Shown here in pieces: positions 1 to 8,458 of a DNA stretch of 64,000 bases; within the stretch, counting starts at the first letter, position 1, and each line of letters opens with the position of its first letter. A program made the translations under genes and the position numbers. A model generated the notes under the pieces. The model made no database searches. It saw only the letters and a program-made list of their open reading frames with translations, and was not told the origin of the DNA. The stretch spans positions 3,224,001 through 3,288,000 of the forward strand of contig NZ_CP143624.1 of the NCBI RefSeq assembly GCF_050038885.1, written 5' to 3'. This DNA is from Myxococcus flavus (GTDB lineage: Bacteria; Myxococcota; Myxococcia; Myxococcales; Myxococcaceae).

Positions 1-877
1 CATGGTGCCCGGCCACGAAATCGTCGGCCGCGTGGTCCGCGTCGGCGACCAGGTGAAGAAGTTCAAGGCCGGCGACCTCGTCGGCGTCGGCTGCATGGTG
101 GACTCGTGCCGCACCTGCCCGAGCTGCCAGGAAGGCCTCGAGCAGTACTGCGACGCCGGCAACATCCAGACGTACAACGCCCGGGCGAAGGACGGAAAGA
201 CGCTCAACCAGGGCGGCTACAGCGAGGCCATCGTCGTGGACGAGGCCTTCGTCCTCAAGGTCCCCGAGAATCTCGACCCGGCCGCCGCCGCGCCGCTGCT
301 GTGCGCCGGCATCACCACGTACTCGCCCCTCCGGCACTGGAAGGTCGGGCCGGGCCAGCGCGTGGGCGTGGTGGGCCTGGGCGGCCTGGGGCACATGGGC
401 GTGAAGCTGGCCAAGGCCATGGGCGCGCACGTCACCGTCTTCAGCCACACCGACCGCAAGAAGCAGGACGCCCTGCGCCTGGGCGCCGACGCCGTGGTCG
501 TCTCCTCCAACAAGGACGAGATGAAGGCGCAGGACGGCACCTTCGACTTCATCCTCGACACCGTCTCCGCCCAGCACGACCTGAACGCGTACCTGCGGCT
601 GCTGCGCCGCGACGGCCACCTGGTGCTCGTCGGCGCCCCGGAGAAGCCCCTCGAGGTCCGCCCCTTCTCCCTCATCCCCATGCGGCGGAGCTTCTCGGGC
701 TCGATGATTGGGGGTATCCAGGAAACGCAGGATATGCTAGATTTCTGCGGTAAGCACGGCATCGTCTCCGACATCGAGCTGATTTCCATCCAGCAGGTGA
801 ACGACGCCTACGAGCGACTGTTGAAGGGAGACGTGAAGTACCGCTTCGTCATCGACCTCGCGAGCCTGCGGAAGTAG
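1..877 (+). CDS. Zinc-dependent alcohol/aldehyde dehydrogenase, YahK-like (5' end outside window)
   Basis: NADP-type zinc alcohol dehydrogenase of the cinnamyl-alcohol/YahK group, expected to reduce aldehydes in the cytoplasm. The visible part opens at the conserved GHE motif with the catalytic-zinc Glu. It then shows the structural-zinc cluster C-x2-C-x2-C-x7-C (CRTCPSC...YC), the substrate-pocket stretch LLCAGITTYSPLRHW and the Rossmann glycine motif GLGGLGHMG. The C-terminal GSMIGGIQETQDMLDF and GDVKYRFVID are nearly the E. coli YahK sequence as I remember it. Family members are about 350 residues, so roughly 55-60 N-terminal residues lie upstream of the window. The first in-frame ATG at base 2 is internal, not the start. 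Family assignment is firm; the physiological substrate is not known. Confidence 0.93.
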   Translation, partial: MVPGHEIVGRVVRVGDQVKKFKAGDLVGVGCMVDSCRTCPSCQEGLEQYCDAGNIQTYNARAKDGKTLNQGGYSEAIVVDEAFVLKVPENLDPAAAAPLLCAGITTYSPLRHWKVGPGQRVGVVGLGGLGHMGVKLAKAMGAHVTVFSHTDRKKQDALRLGADAVVVSSNKDEMKAQDGTFDFILDTVSAQHDLNAYLRLLRRDGHLVLVGAPEKPLEVRPFSLIPMRRSFSGSMIGGIQETQDMLDFCGKHGIVSDIELISIQQVNDAYERLLKGDVKYRFVIDLASLRK

Positions 878-1052
878 CCGCGCCGGAGCACCGCTCCCAC
901 CTCGCGAGACATGGGCCGATAGGAAACGACGGCCCCGCTTGAAGTCGCGCCCCGCCCACCCGCGCCGGAGGGCAGGACAGTGCACGCTTTTGCACTTCGT
1001 CCTGCCCCACCGGTCAGGTGCTTGCTCGCCGTTTGGTGCGAATTCTCAAAGC

Positions 1053-1346
1053 ATGACTACGACGATTGCACAGAGCGGTTTCGTGAAGGTGACGTCCCCG
1101 TACCCCGAGGAGCAAGAGCTGCTGGACCCGGCGCTCGCCGCTCCCACGCCCCAGAAGGCAGCGCAGCTTCGCCAGAAGGCCAGCCACTGGCTCCTGCGGG
1201 CACAGAAGGAGTTCCACGACGCCATCTTCGCTCGTGACGGCTCGGAGGCGGGGCTGGACCGCTACGCCAGCGCCCGCGCGGAGCTCGACTCCGCGGAGAC
1301 GTGGGCCCTGCGCGTGGCGGACGCCCTCTCGAGGCCTCGCGACTGA
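1053..1346 (+). CDS. Hypothetical 97-residue protein
   Basis: Short soluble protein that I do not recognise. The ATG at 1053 is preferred over upstream in-frame codons because everything before it reads as low-complexity intergenic sequence. The product is rich in Ala, Glu and Gln and is predicted mainly helical, with runs such as QKAAQLRQKASHWLL and a second helix ending WALRVADALS. It has no signal peptide, membrane segment or cysteine motif. It stands alone between the end of the aldehyde reductase gene and a convergent acyltransferase gene. Codon use matches the neighbours, which supports it being a real gene. Confidence 0.6.
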   Translation: MTTTIAQSGFVKVTSPYPEEQELLDPALAAPTPQKAAQLRQKASHWLLRAQKEFHDAIFARDGSEAGLDRYASARAELDSAETWALRVADALSRPRD

Positions 1347-1354
1347 CGGCTAGG

Positions 1355-1369
1355 CGCTCCGGAGGAGCG
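1355..1369. terminator. Possible bidirectional hairpin between convergent genes
   Basis: CGCTCC-GGA-GGAGCG forms a perfect 6-bp stem with a 3-nt loop in the 23-base gap between two convergent genes, next to the stop of the acyltransferase gene. There is no clear T-run, so terminator function is an inference from position. Confidence 0.35.
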
Positions 1370-2662
1370 TCACGCCACGCGGGCGGGCGTCTCGGTCCGC
1401 TCGCCCTGGGAGCCCTCCGACGCCGCCCCCGGCAGCACCGCCGCGGCAGGCCCGGGTGCCGCGGGCTTTCCGTAGGGGAAGTAGTCCTTGAGCTTCAGCA
1501 TGTGCTTCTCGAAGAGGTTCCAGCTCACCAGCGCCAGCCCCAGCGAGAGGCCCGCGGCCACCACGTAGAACACCAGCTGCATCGGCAGGTCCGTGCCCGC
1601 CACCGTCTTCAGCGGCGTCTTCAGCACCGTGCGCCGCAGGATGGCGTCCAGCGGCGAGTGGATGAGGTAGATGGCGTAGCTGTACTTGCCGAAGGTGAGC
1701 AGCAGTCGCGTCGTGAGGAGGCGGTGCACGAGGTGTCCCTGGGGCACGGCCACCGCCTTGTACACGCCCACCGCGTAGAGGACGGCGATGGCGGTGTAGC
1801 CGCCCGTGCGCTTCACCAGCTCGAAGGTGGGGCCCACCGGCAGCACCACCATGACGAGCACCAGCGGCACGGCCGCCCACGCGGCCCAGCGCATCCAGGG
1901 GAACGCCTTCAGCCCCAGGCCCTCCGGGTGGCGCAGCGCCAGCGCCAGCAGGCCCCCCATGGCCAGCGAGTCCACGCGGCAGAACGTCACCACGTAGGTG
2001 CTCTCGATGCTGGCGCCAGACAGCGTGAGCCCCACGCGCACCAGCACGGCCATGGCGATGGTGGCCAGGCACACCCGGATGGCCCCCCGGTACGACACCG
2101 CGGCGATCAGGAAGGGCCAGACGATGTAGAACTGCTCCTCGATGGCCAGCGACCACACCACGCCGAGGATGGGGTGCGTGGTGTCCACCCACAGCTGGTA
2201 GAAGTTGGAGAGGTACAGCAGGTACCAGACGGCGCCGTCGGTGGTGATGCGCTCGTCCAGCCCCAGCCGCCCCGCGAACGACGGCAGGAGCAGGAACGAC
2301 ACCGCCAGCGTCAGGTAGTAGAGCGGAAAGATGCGCAGGAAGCGGCGCATGTAGAAGTTGCGGAAGAAGTACGGCTGTCCCTTCGCCTCCCACAGGATGC
2401 CGGTGATGAGGAAGCCGGAGAGGACGAAGAACAGGTCCACGCCCGTCCACCCCGCCCCGGCCAGCCACCACGTCACGCGTCCGGCCACGCTCTGGTCGCT
2501 CAGGTGCGTCGTGTGGAAGAACACCACCAGCAGGACGGCGAGGCCCCGCACACCGTCCAGCACGGGCAGATGCCCCTGCAGGCGCGGAGCGTGCGCCGCG
2601 GGCACATCCACACGGCCAGAGTTCAAGGACATGGAAAGGCTCTTACCAAGAGCGACTGTCAT
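1370..2662 (-). CDS. Acyltransferase family 3 (OafA/YrhL-like) membrane protein
   Basis: Multi-pass inner-membrane acyltransferase of the Acyl_transf_3 family, which transfers acetyl or other acyl groups to surface sugars. It carries the typical opening LDGVRGLAVLLVVFFH with the conserved Arg and catalytic His, followed by the family motif GVDLFFVLSGFLITGIL. About ten hydrophobic segments follow, including YYLTLAVSFLLL and the stretch around HPILGVVWSLAIEEQFY. The length of 430 residues is normal for a family member without an extra SGNH domain. The start could also be the ATG at 2632. The gene diverges from the ECF sigma gene. The sugar acceptor (O-antigen, exopolysaccharide or glycolipid) cannot be inferred from context. 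Confidence 0.9.
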   Translation of the reverse strand: MTVALGKSLSMSLNSGRVDVPAAHAPRLQGHLPVLDGVRGLAVLLVVFFHTTHLSDQSVAGRVTWWLAGAGWTGVDLFFVLSGFLITGILWEAKGQPYFFRNFYMRRFLRIFPLYYLTLAVSFLLLPSFAGRLGLDERITTDGAVWYLLYLSNFYQLWVDTTHPILGVVWSLAIEEQFYIVWPFLIAAVSYRGAIRVCLATIAMAVLVRVGLTLSGASIESTYVVTFCRVDSLAMGGLLALALRHPEGLGLKAFPWMRWAAWAAVPLVLVMVVLPVGPTFELVKRTGGYTAIAVLYAVGVYKAVAVPQGHLVHRLLTTRLLLTFGKYSYAIYLIHSPLDAILRRTVLKTPLKTVAGTDLPMQLVFYVVAAGLSLGLALVSWNLFEKHMLKLKDYFPYGKPAAPGPAAAVLPGAASEGSQGERTETPARVA

Positions 2663-2815
2663 TCAACAAGACCACCACCCGGCGTGCGTGGGATTGCGAT
2701 GGCCTCGGTGTGGTGTCAGTCCCGCCACCAGGCGACCCGGCTCGAAAAAGCGCACGCGGCCGTGAAACTCCCGGGCCGCTCGTGACACCTTGGTGCCGTG
2801 GCACTCCTTTCCGCG

Positions 2816-3412
2816 ATGAAAATGGCCCTGGCAGGTGCGCCCCCGTCCGACACGGACCGGGAGCGGACGCTGCTGCGCCGGGCGCGGACGGGGGACCCCG
2901 CGGCGTTCCGTCGGCTGTTCGAGCGGCATGCCGCGGGCGTGTGGCGCTTCCTGCGAGACCTGATGCGCGACGAGGCCGCGGCGGACGAGGCCACGCAGGA
3001 GACCTTCGTCCGCGCCCACGCGCGGCTCGGCGCGCTGCGAGACGATGACCGGCTCGGCGCGTGGCTGCTGGGCATCGCCCGCCACGTGTATCTGGAGTGG
3101 CGGCGGCAGCGCGGGCTCCACGTGGACGTGGATGACGAGGTCCACGCCAGCCACGTGGATGCGGTGCTGCCCACGCCCACGCCCGAGGACCTGCTCCTGG
3201 ACCGGGAGCTGGAAGGACTGCTGGCCGGCGCGCTCGGGGCGCTGCGCGAGGACCGGCGCGCGGCGCTGCTGCTGCGCATCGACCACGGGCTTCCCTATGA
3301 GGAGATTGCGTCGGTGATGGGCTGGTCGATTCAGAAGGTGAAGAACGAAATCCACCGCGCGCGGCTCCAGCTTCGCGAGCAGCTGTCCGCGCACGTCGGA
3401 GGCCGCCCATGA
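2816..3412 (+). CDS. RNA polymerase ECF-type sigma factor
   Basis: Group IV (ECF) sigma-70 factor. Region 2 is clear: FRRLFERHAAGVWRFL followed by EAADEATQETFVRAHARL, then a region 2.4 part containing LGAWLLGIARHVYLEWRRQR. Region 4 has the helix-turn-helix LPYEEIASVMGWSIQKVKNEIHRARLQLRE, here spanning about residues 160-190. The length of about 198 residues is typical. Possible starts are GTG 2798, ATG 2816 and ATG 2822; none has a strong ribosome-binding site, and 2816 is used here. The stop overlaps the next gene by 4 bp (ATGA), so translation is probably coupled to the anti-sigma factor. Autoregulation is usual for this class but no convincing promoter was identified. Confidence 0.93.
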   Translation: MKMALAGAPPSDTDRERTLLRRARTGDPAAFRRLFERHAAGVWRFLRDLMRDEAAADEATQETFVRAHARLGALRDDDRLGAWLLGIARHVYLEWRRQRGLHVDVDDEVHASHVDAVLPTPTPEDLLLDRELEGLLAGALGALREDRRAALLLRIDHGLPYEEIASVMGWSIQKVKNEIHRARLQLREQLSAHVGGRP

Positions 3413-3903
3413 GCGCCTGTCGTGAATCCGAGCTGGACGCCCTGCTGGCCGACGAGCTCTCGCCGGAGGAGGCCGCGCGGGTCCGCGCGCACGCGAACAC
3501 CTGCCCTGCGTGCCAGCACGCCCTGAGCTGGCTGCGCGCGGAGCGCGGGTGGATGGCCCAGCGCGCGCGGCGCACGCCGGTCCGGCCCGCCCTGGACTTC
3601 GCGGCGCTGGAGGCCCGGCTGCAGAAGCCCGCGGCACCGCCATGGGAACCTCGGCCTGCGGGCTGGCTGTACTGGAGAAGGATGCTGACCGCCGCCACGG
3701 CCGTGGTGGCCTTCGTCGGCCTCAGCACGCTCCAGGTGACGCGAATCCCCAGCGCCGACGACCCCTGGAGCCAGCACGACGCGTTCGTCACCGCCGCCCG
3801 GCCCGTCGACTGGTGCGACGACCCGTCCCGGGAAGCGGTGGCGGCGCTGGAGGCCCGCGTGGGGGCATGCCTCGTGGCCACGCCCCTGCTGCCCCTGCGC
3901 TGA
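3409..3903 (+). CDS. Zinc-finger anti-sigma factor (zf-HC2 type)
   Basis: Likely membrane-anchored anti-sigma factor for the ECF sigma encoded just upstream. The N-terminal ASD-like part contains the motif H-x3-C-x2-C (HANTCPACQHAL, residues about 28-40), which binds zinc and clamps the sigma factor in known family members. One transmembrane helix lies near residues 88-107 (MLTAATAVVAFVGLSTLQV). It leaves a short extracytoplasmic tail of about 55 residues with three scattered cysteines. The start codon overlaps the sigma stop (ATGA). The inducing signal is unknown; the tail is too short to hold a recognisable sensor domain. Confidence 0.88.
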   Translation: MSACRESELDALLADELSPEEAARVRAHANTCPACQHALSWLRAERGWMAQRARRTPVRPALDFAALEARLQKPAAPPWEPRPAGWLYWRRMLTAATAVVAFVGLSTLQVTRIPSADDPWSQHDAFVTAARPVDWCDDPSREAVAALEARVGACLVATPLLPLR

Positions 3904-3911
3904 CGGCGCTA

Positions 3912-5723
3912 CTACGGGACCTGCGTGAGGATGCCCTCGGCGAACTGGACGGCGTCCAGCGCCTGCACCAGGCCGCTGCCGTACTGCGGGTCCCAAGCGG
4001 CCCGCCCTCCATTATCAGCCGTTTTCAGCAGGGCCTCACGCACGTCCTCGGCCGTCAGCCGCTCGGGGCTCAGGCTCCACACCAGGGCCGCCACGCCGGA
4101 CACGTGCGGCGTCGCCATGGAGGTGCCCGTCTGGAACGCGTAGTCCAGGCCGGTGACGTCCAGGGCCACCTGCTGCCCGAACATCCCGCGCAGGGCGTTG
4201 GCGGACTCCAGGGACACGGAGACGGTGGGCACCCACAGCGCGGAGGGCGCGTTGAGCGTGAAATTGCCCGTGCCCTCTTCGGCGTTGTTGTTGCCGATGA
4301 TGACGGCCTTCGCGCCGGCGCGGATGGCGTTGCGGACCTTCTCCTCGAAGAGGATGCCACCGCCGCGGTCCACGTATGCGACGAAGCCCTCGCAGGTGGC
4401 GCCCTCACCGCAGTCCGACACGCTCGAGCCCAGGCCGCAGTTCACCAGCCGCCCCGAGTACGTGCCCAACGCCGAGTACTCCAGGGGGTTGGATACGTAC
4501 TGCTGGCCGCTCGCGTCCACCTCGCCGTAGGGCGCGCCGCCGACGATGGTGGCGCTCAGCACGCCCACGCCGGGGCCCACCAGGTTCGTGCCCACGCCAA
4601 ACTGAGAGAAGCTGGCCCACTCGCCCGCGAAGTCCACCGCGCCCACGCCCAGGACGGAGTCATATCCCGCGGGATAGGACACCTCGTCGGCGCCCGAGTT
4701 GCCCGTCGCCGCGATGGCCAGCACGCCGTTGGCCTGGGCCTGGTCGAACGCCAGCTGCTCGGCCTCGTTGACCGAGGGGGCACCCAGCGACAGCGAGACG
4801 ATGTTCGCCTCCTGCTGCTGGCACCACTCGAGCGCGGCAATGACGTTTTCGGTGCTGCCCGAGCCATTCTCATTGAGCACGCGCGCAATCAGCAGCGACG
4901 CGGTGGGGGCCACGCCCACGGTGCCGTTGGGGTCCTCGCCGAGCCGCACCCGCCCGCCGCCACCCAGCTGCGCGGCGATGGTGGCCGCGGTGTGGGTGCC
5001 GTGCCCGCCGCCCCACGCCAGCACATTGCCCTGCGAGTCCACCCGCGCATCCAGCGCCAGCGCGTTGGCGGAGCCGCTGATGAAGTCCTTGCCAGCGACG
5101 AAGGCGGCCTTCAGCTCCGGGTGGCGGTTGTCCCAGCCGCTGTCGACGACACACACCTTGATGCCGGTGCCCGACGGGCGTCCCTCGTCCAGGGCACCGT
5201 CATTGTTCGCATCCCAGACCTGGTTGGCCTGCACCATCTTCAGACCTTCGGTGTACTCCCCGACGGAGCCCACCGTATTCGGCTGCGGGGGCGGCTCCGC
5301 GCCCAGCCAGGCCTGCGGGAGCAGCAGCCGCTGCGTGAAGCCGAGTGCGCGCACCTCGCGGTTGGGCGACACGGCCACCACGTCCGGGTTGCGGGCGAGC
5401 GCCTCGCGCGCCTCGGGCGACACGCGGGCGGAGACCATGTTCAGCGTCGGCATGCGCTGCTTCACGGTTCCACCGGCGCGCGTCACCTCCTCCACGAAGG
5501 CCTCCGTGTTCGCCTGGGCGGTGGCGAACACGCGCTGACGGAAGGCGATGATGACCTCCTCCGAGCCATCCGACGCCAGGGCCGACACGCTCTGGCTGGC
5601 GGCCGAGACCATCGGGGGTTGGGACATCTCCGTGGTGCCCGGGCACGCCTGGGGCTCCACCGGTGACTCCGAGCCGCATGCCACCAGTCCCCCGACCAGA
5701 CCCAGCCAGACGCAACGCTTCAT
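3912..5723 (-). CDS. Secreted subtilisin-like serine protease (S8) lipoprotein
   Basis: Extracellular S8 peptidase. The ATG at 5723 is chosen because AAGGAG precedes it at good spacing and it begins a lipoprotein signal (GLVGGLVACGS, lipobox Cys about residue 15). An I9-type propeptide follows (about residues 45-125). The catalytic triad is visible: Asp194 in VVDSGWDNRHPEL, His241 in GHGTHTAAT and Ser535 in GTSMATPHVSG. The oxyanion Asn lies in ATGNSGADEV. Between His and Ser is a protease-associated insertion rich in Cys pairs (NCGLGSSVSDCGEGATC). 603 residues, complete. Convergent with the anti-sigma gene. Role is probably nutrient or prey protein digestion, by analogy with other myxobacterial exoproteases; this is inference. 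Confidence 0.93.
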   Translation of the reverse strand: MKRCVWLGLVGGLVACGSESPVEPQACPGTTEMSQPPMVSAASQSVSALASDGSEEVIIAFRQRVFATAQANTEAFVEEVTRAGGTVKQRMPTLNMVSARVSPEAREALARNPDVVAVSPNREVRALGFTQRLLLPQAWLGAEPPPQPNTVGSVGEYTEGLKMVQANQVWDANNDGALDEGRPSGTGIKVCVVDSGWDNRHPELKAAFVAGKDFISGSANALALDARVDSQGNVLAWGGGHGTHTAATIAAQLGGGGRVRLGEDPNGTVGVAPTASLLIARVLNENGSGSTENVIAALEWCQQQEANIVSLSLGAPSVNEAEQLAFDQAQANGVLAIAATGNSGADEVSYPAGYDSVLGVGAVDFAGEWASFSQFGVGTNLVGPGVGVLSATIVGGAPYGEVDASGQQYVSNPLEYSALGTYSGRLVNCGLGSSVSDCGEGATCEGFVAYVDRGGGILFEEKVRNAIRAGAKAVIIGNNNAEEGTGNFTLNAPSALWVPTVSVSLESANALRGMFGQQVALDVTGLDYAFQTGTSMATPHVSGVAALVWSLSPERLTAEDVREALLKTADNGGRAAWDPQYGSGLVQALDAVQFAEGILTQVP

Positions 5724-5959
5724 TTCACGCTCCTTGAGTGTCCCGTCCAGCAAGGCGTCGTACGGCACGGCGCGGCTGATGGACTTCTGGGGACGCGCAT
5801 GAACGGGAGGACACCTGCTTCCGTTCCCGGAGCGCAAGTTAACCACGGCGGCGCGCCGACCGCTCGTGCCCCTGTTCGGAGCAGGACGGGTAAGGGAGGC
5901 AGGCGTGCGGTGGAGACGTGGGACAGCGGACGCTCCTCATGGGGGAAGCGTCCGGCCCT

Positions 5960-7657
5960 TCACGCCTCGACGGGGTCCACGCCGAAGATGCGGAGCGCAT
6001 CGGCGGCGTAGGCCTCGAGCTGCCGCTGCGTCTCCGCGGCGTCCCACCCCAGGCGGGGCGCCATGACCTCGGCCGCCACGCGCGCGGCGGCGTGGCCCTG
6101 GTCGCGCGTCTCGAAGGCCACCTTGAGCCGGCGGATGAGCAGGTCCGACAGGGTGTGCACCAGCTCGTGGGTGACGCCCCAGGCGGCCTCGGCGGCGCGG
6201 TAGGGGAGCCCCTCCACGAGCGGCCGGGCCAGCGAAGGGTCCTCCCGGGTGAGGGCCCACACCCGGCGCCAGCGGCTGCCGTAGGCGCGAACCAGGTGGA
6301 CGGCCGTGGCGTCGTCCCCTACCTCGGCGCGCGCCGCGGCGAACTCCGCGTCCAGGCTGCGGATGTCGCCTCCGGGCAGCGGCAGCGTGTCGGTGGGCGA
6401 GCGGCGGCGCGGCTGCCCCAGGCGGCGCTCCACCGCGTTCACCACGTCGCGCGCCATGACGCGATAGGTGGTGAGCTTGCCGCCGCTGATGGCCAGCACG
6501 CCGGACGGGCTCACGTCGATGGCGTGCTCGCGGCTGGCGCTGCCCGCGTCGCCCTGCGCGCCGTGGTAGCCGGCGGCGACGAGGGGCCGGATGCCGGCCC
6601 AGGCGCTCACCACGTCCTCGCGGGTGAGGCGCGCCTCGGGGAAGAACGCGTTGGCGGACTCCAGCAGATAGGCCACGTCCGACTCGCTGGCGCGGACCTC
6701 CGCCGGGTGGGCGCGCGTGGCCGTCTCCGTGGTGCCGATGATGGTGAAGTTGTCGGCGGGCAGCACGAACATCACCCGGCCGTCCTTCGGCGACAGCAGG
6801 GTGAAGGCATCGCGGTGGTTGAGTCGCTCCCGCGGCACCGCGAGGTGGACGCCCTTGCTGCCCCGAACCGCGGGGCTCGTTCCGTTGGGCGCATCCAACC
6901 GGCGAATCTCATCGCTCCAGGGGCCGGTGGCGTTGACGATGACGCGGGCCCGCACCGTGACTTCCTGGCCGGAGAGGTGGTCCACCACCGTGGCGCCGCG
7001 CGCCTGGCCGTCCTCGAGCACGAGCGACTTCACGGACGCATGGTTGAGGACCGTGGCCCCCGCCTCCAGGGCGCCCACGGCATTGGCCAGGGTGAGCCGC
7101 GCGTCGTCCGTGGCGGCGTCGTAGTAGCGCGCACCGCCCTTGAGCTTCTCCGTGCGCAGGCCCGGCTCGGCGGCGTGTACCTGCCGGGCGTTGAGGCGCC
7201 GGTAGCCCTTCACGTTCCGGAAGAGGGACAGGGCGTCGTAGAGCATGAGGCCCGCGTTGAGCTTCCAGCGAGGGACGCGAGCGCCCGCATAGACGGGCCA
7301 GATGAAGGCCAGCGGGCGCACCAGGTGCGGAGCGAGCCGCAGCAGACGCTGACGCTCGATGCTGGACTCGAAGACGAGCCCCAGGTGACCGTGCTCCAGG
7401 TAGCGCAGGCCTCCGTGGATGAGACGCGATGACCGGCTGGAGGTGCCGCTGGCGAAGTCCTCCCGCTCGACGAGCGCCACCTTGAGACCTCGAAGCGCCG
7501 CATCCCGCGCCGAGCCCGCGCCCGTCACGCCTCCACCGATGATGAGGACATCGAAGGTGTCCGTCGCCAGGGCGCGCAGTCGCTCTGCGCGGGAGGGAGG
7601 AGGAGGCACTTCGGCCTCGGAGACGACACGGGTGAGCGCGACAGATTCAGAACGCAC
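5960..7657 (-). CDS. glpD: Aerobic glycerol-3-phosphate dehydrogenase
   Basis: FAD-dependent sn-glycerol-3-phosphate dehydrogenase, feeding electrons to the quinone pool at the inner membrane and producing dihydroxyacetone phosphate. The N-terminal FAD-binding dinucleotide fold is FDVLIIGGGVTGAGSARDA, followed by the GlpD signature GTSSRSSRLIHGGLRYLE. Further conserved stretches are NATGPWSDEIRRLD and the DAO domain with TGAVRGSKGVH-like sequence (SPAVRGSKGVHLAVPR). A C-terminal GlpD domain follows with EVGDDATAVHLVRAYG. A GTG at 7657 is used as start; the only farther upstream in-frame start is a TTG at 7702. 565 residues is close to the family length. No glpF or glpK lies beside it. Confidence 0.93.
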   Translation of the reverse strand: MRSESVALTRVVSEAEVPPPPSRAERLRALATDTFDVLIIGGGVTGAGSARDAALRGLKVALVEREDFASGTSSRSSRLIHGGLRYLEHGHLGLVFESSIERQRLLRLAPHLVRPLAFIWPVYAGARVPRWKLNAGLMLYDALSLFRNVKGYRRLNARQVHAAEPGLRTEKLKGGARYYDAATDDARLTLANAVGALEAGATVLNHASVKSLVLEDGQARGATVVDHLSGQEVTVRARVIVNATGPWSDEIRRLDAPNGTSPAVRGSKGVHLAVPRERLNHRDAFTLLSPKDGRVMFVLPADNFTIIGTTETATRAHPAEVRASESDVAYLLESANAFFPEARLTREDVVSAWAGIRPLVAAGYHGAQGDAGSASREHAIDVSPSGVLAISGGKLTTYRVMARDVVNAVERRLGQPRRRSPTDTLPLPGGDIRSLDAEFAAARAEVGDDATAVHLVRAYGSRWRRVWALTREDPSLARPLVEGLPYRAAEAAWGVTHELVHTLSDLLIRRLKVAFETRDQGHAAARVAAEVMAPRLGWDAAETQRQLEAYAADALRIFGVDPVEA

Positions 7658-7778
7658 GGCATAAGTGTAGCGACGTTGGCCGGCGGCGGCAGCCGAAACC
7701 AATGCGCTGCGTCAAGCGCGCTACACGCCAGGGGCCCCATGTGCCCATGAAGCTGTTCACCCCAGGGGGTCCGGTGGC

Positions 7779-8279
7779 TTGCGCGTCTGGAGGAAGACAG
7801 ATAGGAGGCGGCCGACCCCTCCCCTCACTCCGGGCTCCACGGCCTTGCTGAACCCCCACGACCGACGCGACCTGGCCTGCCTGGGACTGATGGTCCTGGT
7901 GTACGGGCTCGCCGTGGCGCCGGTGCTGCACGCGGTGGTGGAGCACGGCGGGGGCGGCCATCACCACCACCATGGCCACGCTCGTACGCATTCGCATGGC
8001 ACGCACGGTGAAGACACCGCGGACCACGCTCGGCGCGCGGAGGAGTCCTCGCGTGCGGGCCATGACGACGCGGGTGCGCCCGCGCGGGATGGCGAGCACA
8101 AGAGCGGGCACGAGCACCTGACGGGCTCGGTGGAGCACCTGCACGCGGTGGCCGTGGCCTGGGCGGTGATGAAGCTGCCCCGCGTGCGTGAGGTGTCGTG
8201 GCTGGCGGAAGCCCAGTGTGGCCCGGAGCGCGTTCCCGGCTCCGCGCTGCGTCCGACGGCGATGCCACAGGGCCCATAG
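7779..8279 (+). CDS. Histidine-rich single-pass membrane protein
   Basis: Unrecognised small protein with one hydrophobic segment (LACLGLMVLVYGLAVAPVL) followed by a strongly His-rich region (GGGGHHHHHGHARTHSHGTH and HKSGHEHLTGSVEHLHAV) of the kind that binds Zn, Ni, Co or Cu. Only non-ATG starts are available: TTG 7779 with a weak GGGGG upstream, or TTG 7845 just before the membrane segment. An AGGAGG at 7803-7808 fits neither. It is followed after about 180 bp by the TonB-dependent receptor gene and is probably its operon partner, which suggests a metal-handling role. That role is inferred from composition and position only. Confidence 0.6.
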   Translation: MRVWRKTDRRRPTPPLTPGSTALLNPHDRRDLACLGLMVLVYGLAVAPVLHAVVEHGGGGHHHHHGHARTHSHGTHGEDTADHARRAEESSRAGHDDAGAPARDGEHKSGHEHLTGSVEHLHAVAVAWAVMKLPRVREVSWLAEAQCGPERVPGSALRPTAMPQGP

Positions 8280-8458
8280 GCCAGGTCGCAGCGCATCCGT
8301 CACAGCGCCTCGTGCGTGCCATGCACGCGGGGAGGCGTGTGTCCAACACATCGAAGCACTCCTGAACCCGTCTACCGGTGGGGCTGCTCCCCGAGGTGCC
8401 GTGTGCCGCGCGAAGTCCGTGCGCGTCCGCGACGCCGAGGAGAGAGGCCTGCGCCGCC

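Noticed and set aside
1301..2785. Long plus-strand frames antisense to the acyltransferase gene, and similar antisense frames across the window
   Set aside because: Composition of His/Arg/Gln-rich shadow frames; the opposite strand encodes a clear family member.
2762..2797. Possible ECF-type promoter (TGAAAC...CGTGAC) before the sigma gene
   Set aside because: Spacer is several bases too short for the usual -35/-10 distance, so it is not supported.
7740..7810. Possible cobalamin-type riboswitch before the His-rich/TonB operon
   Set aside because: Only loose likeness to B12-box sequence (GATAGGAGGC); the required surrounding helices could not be found.
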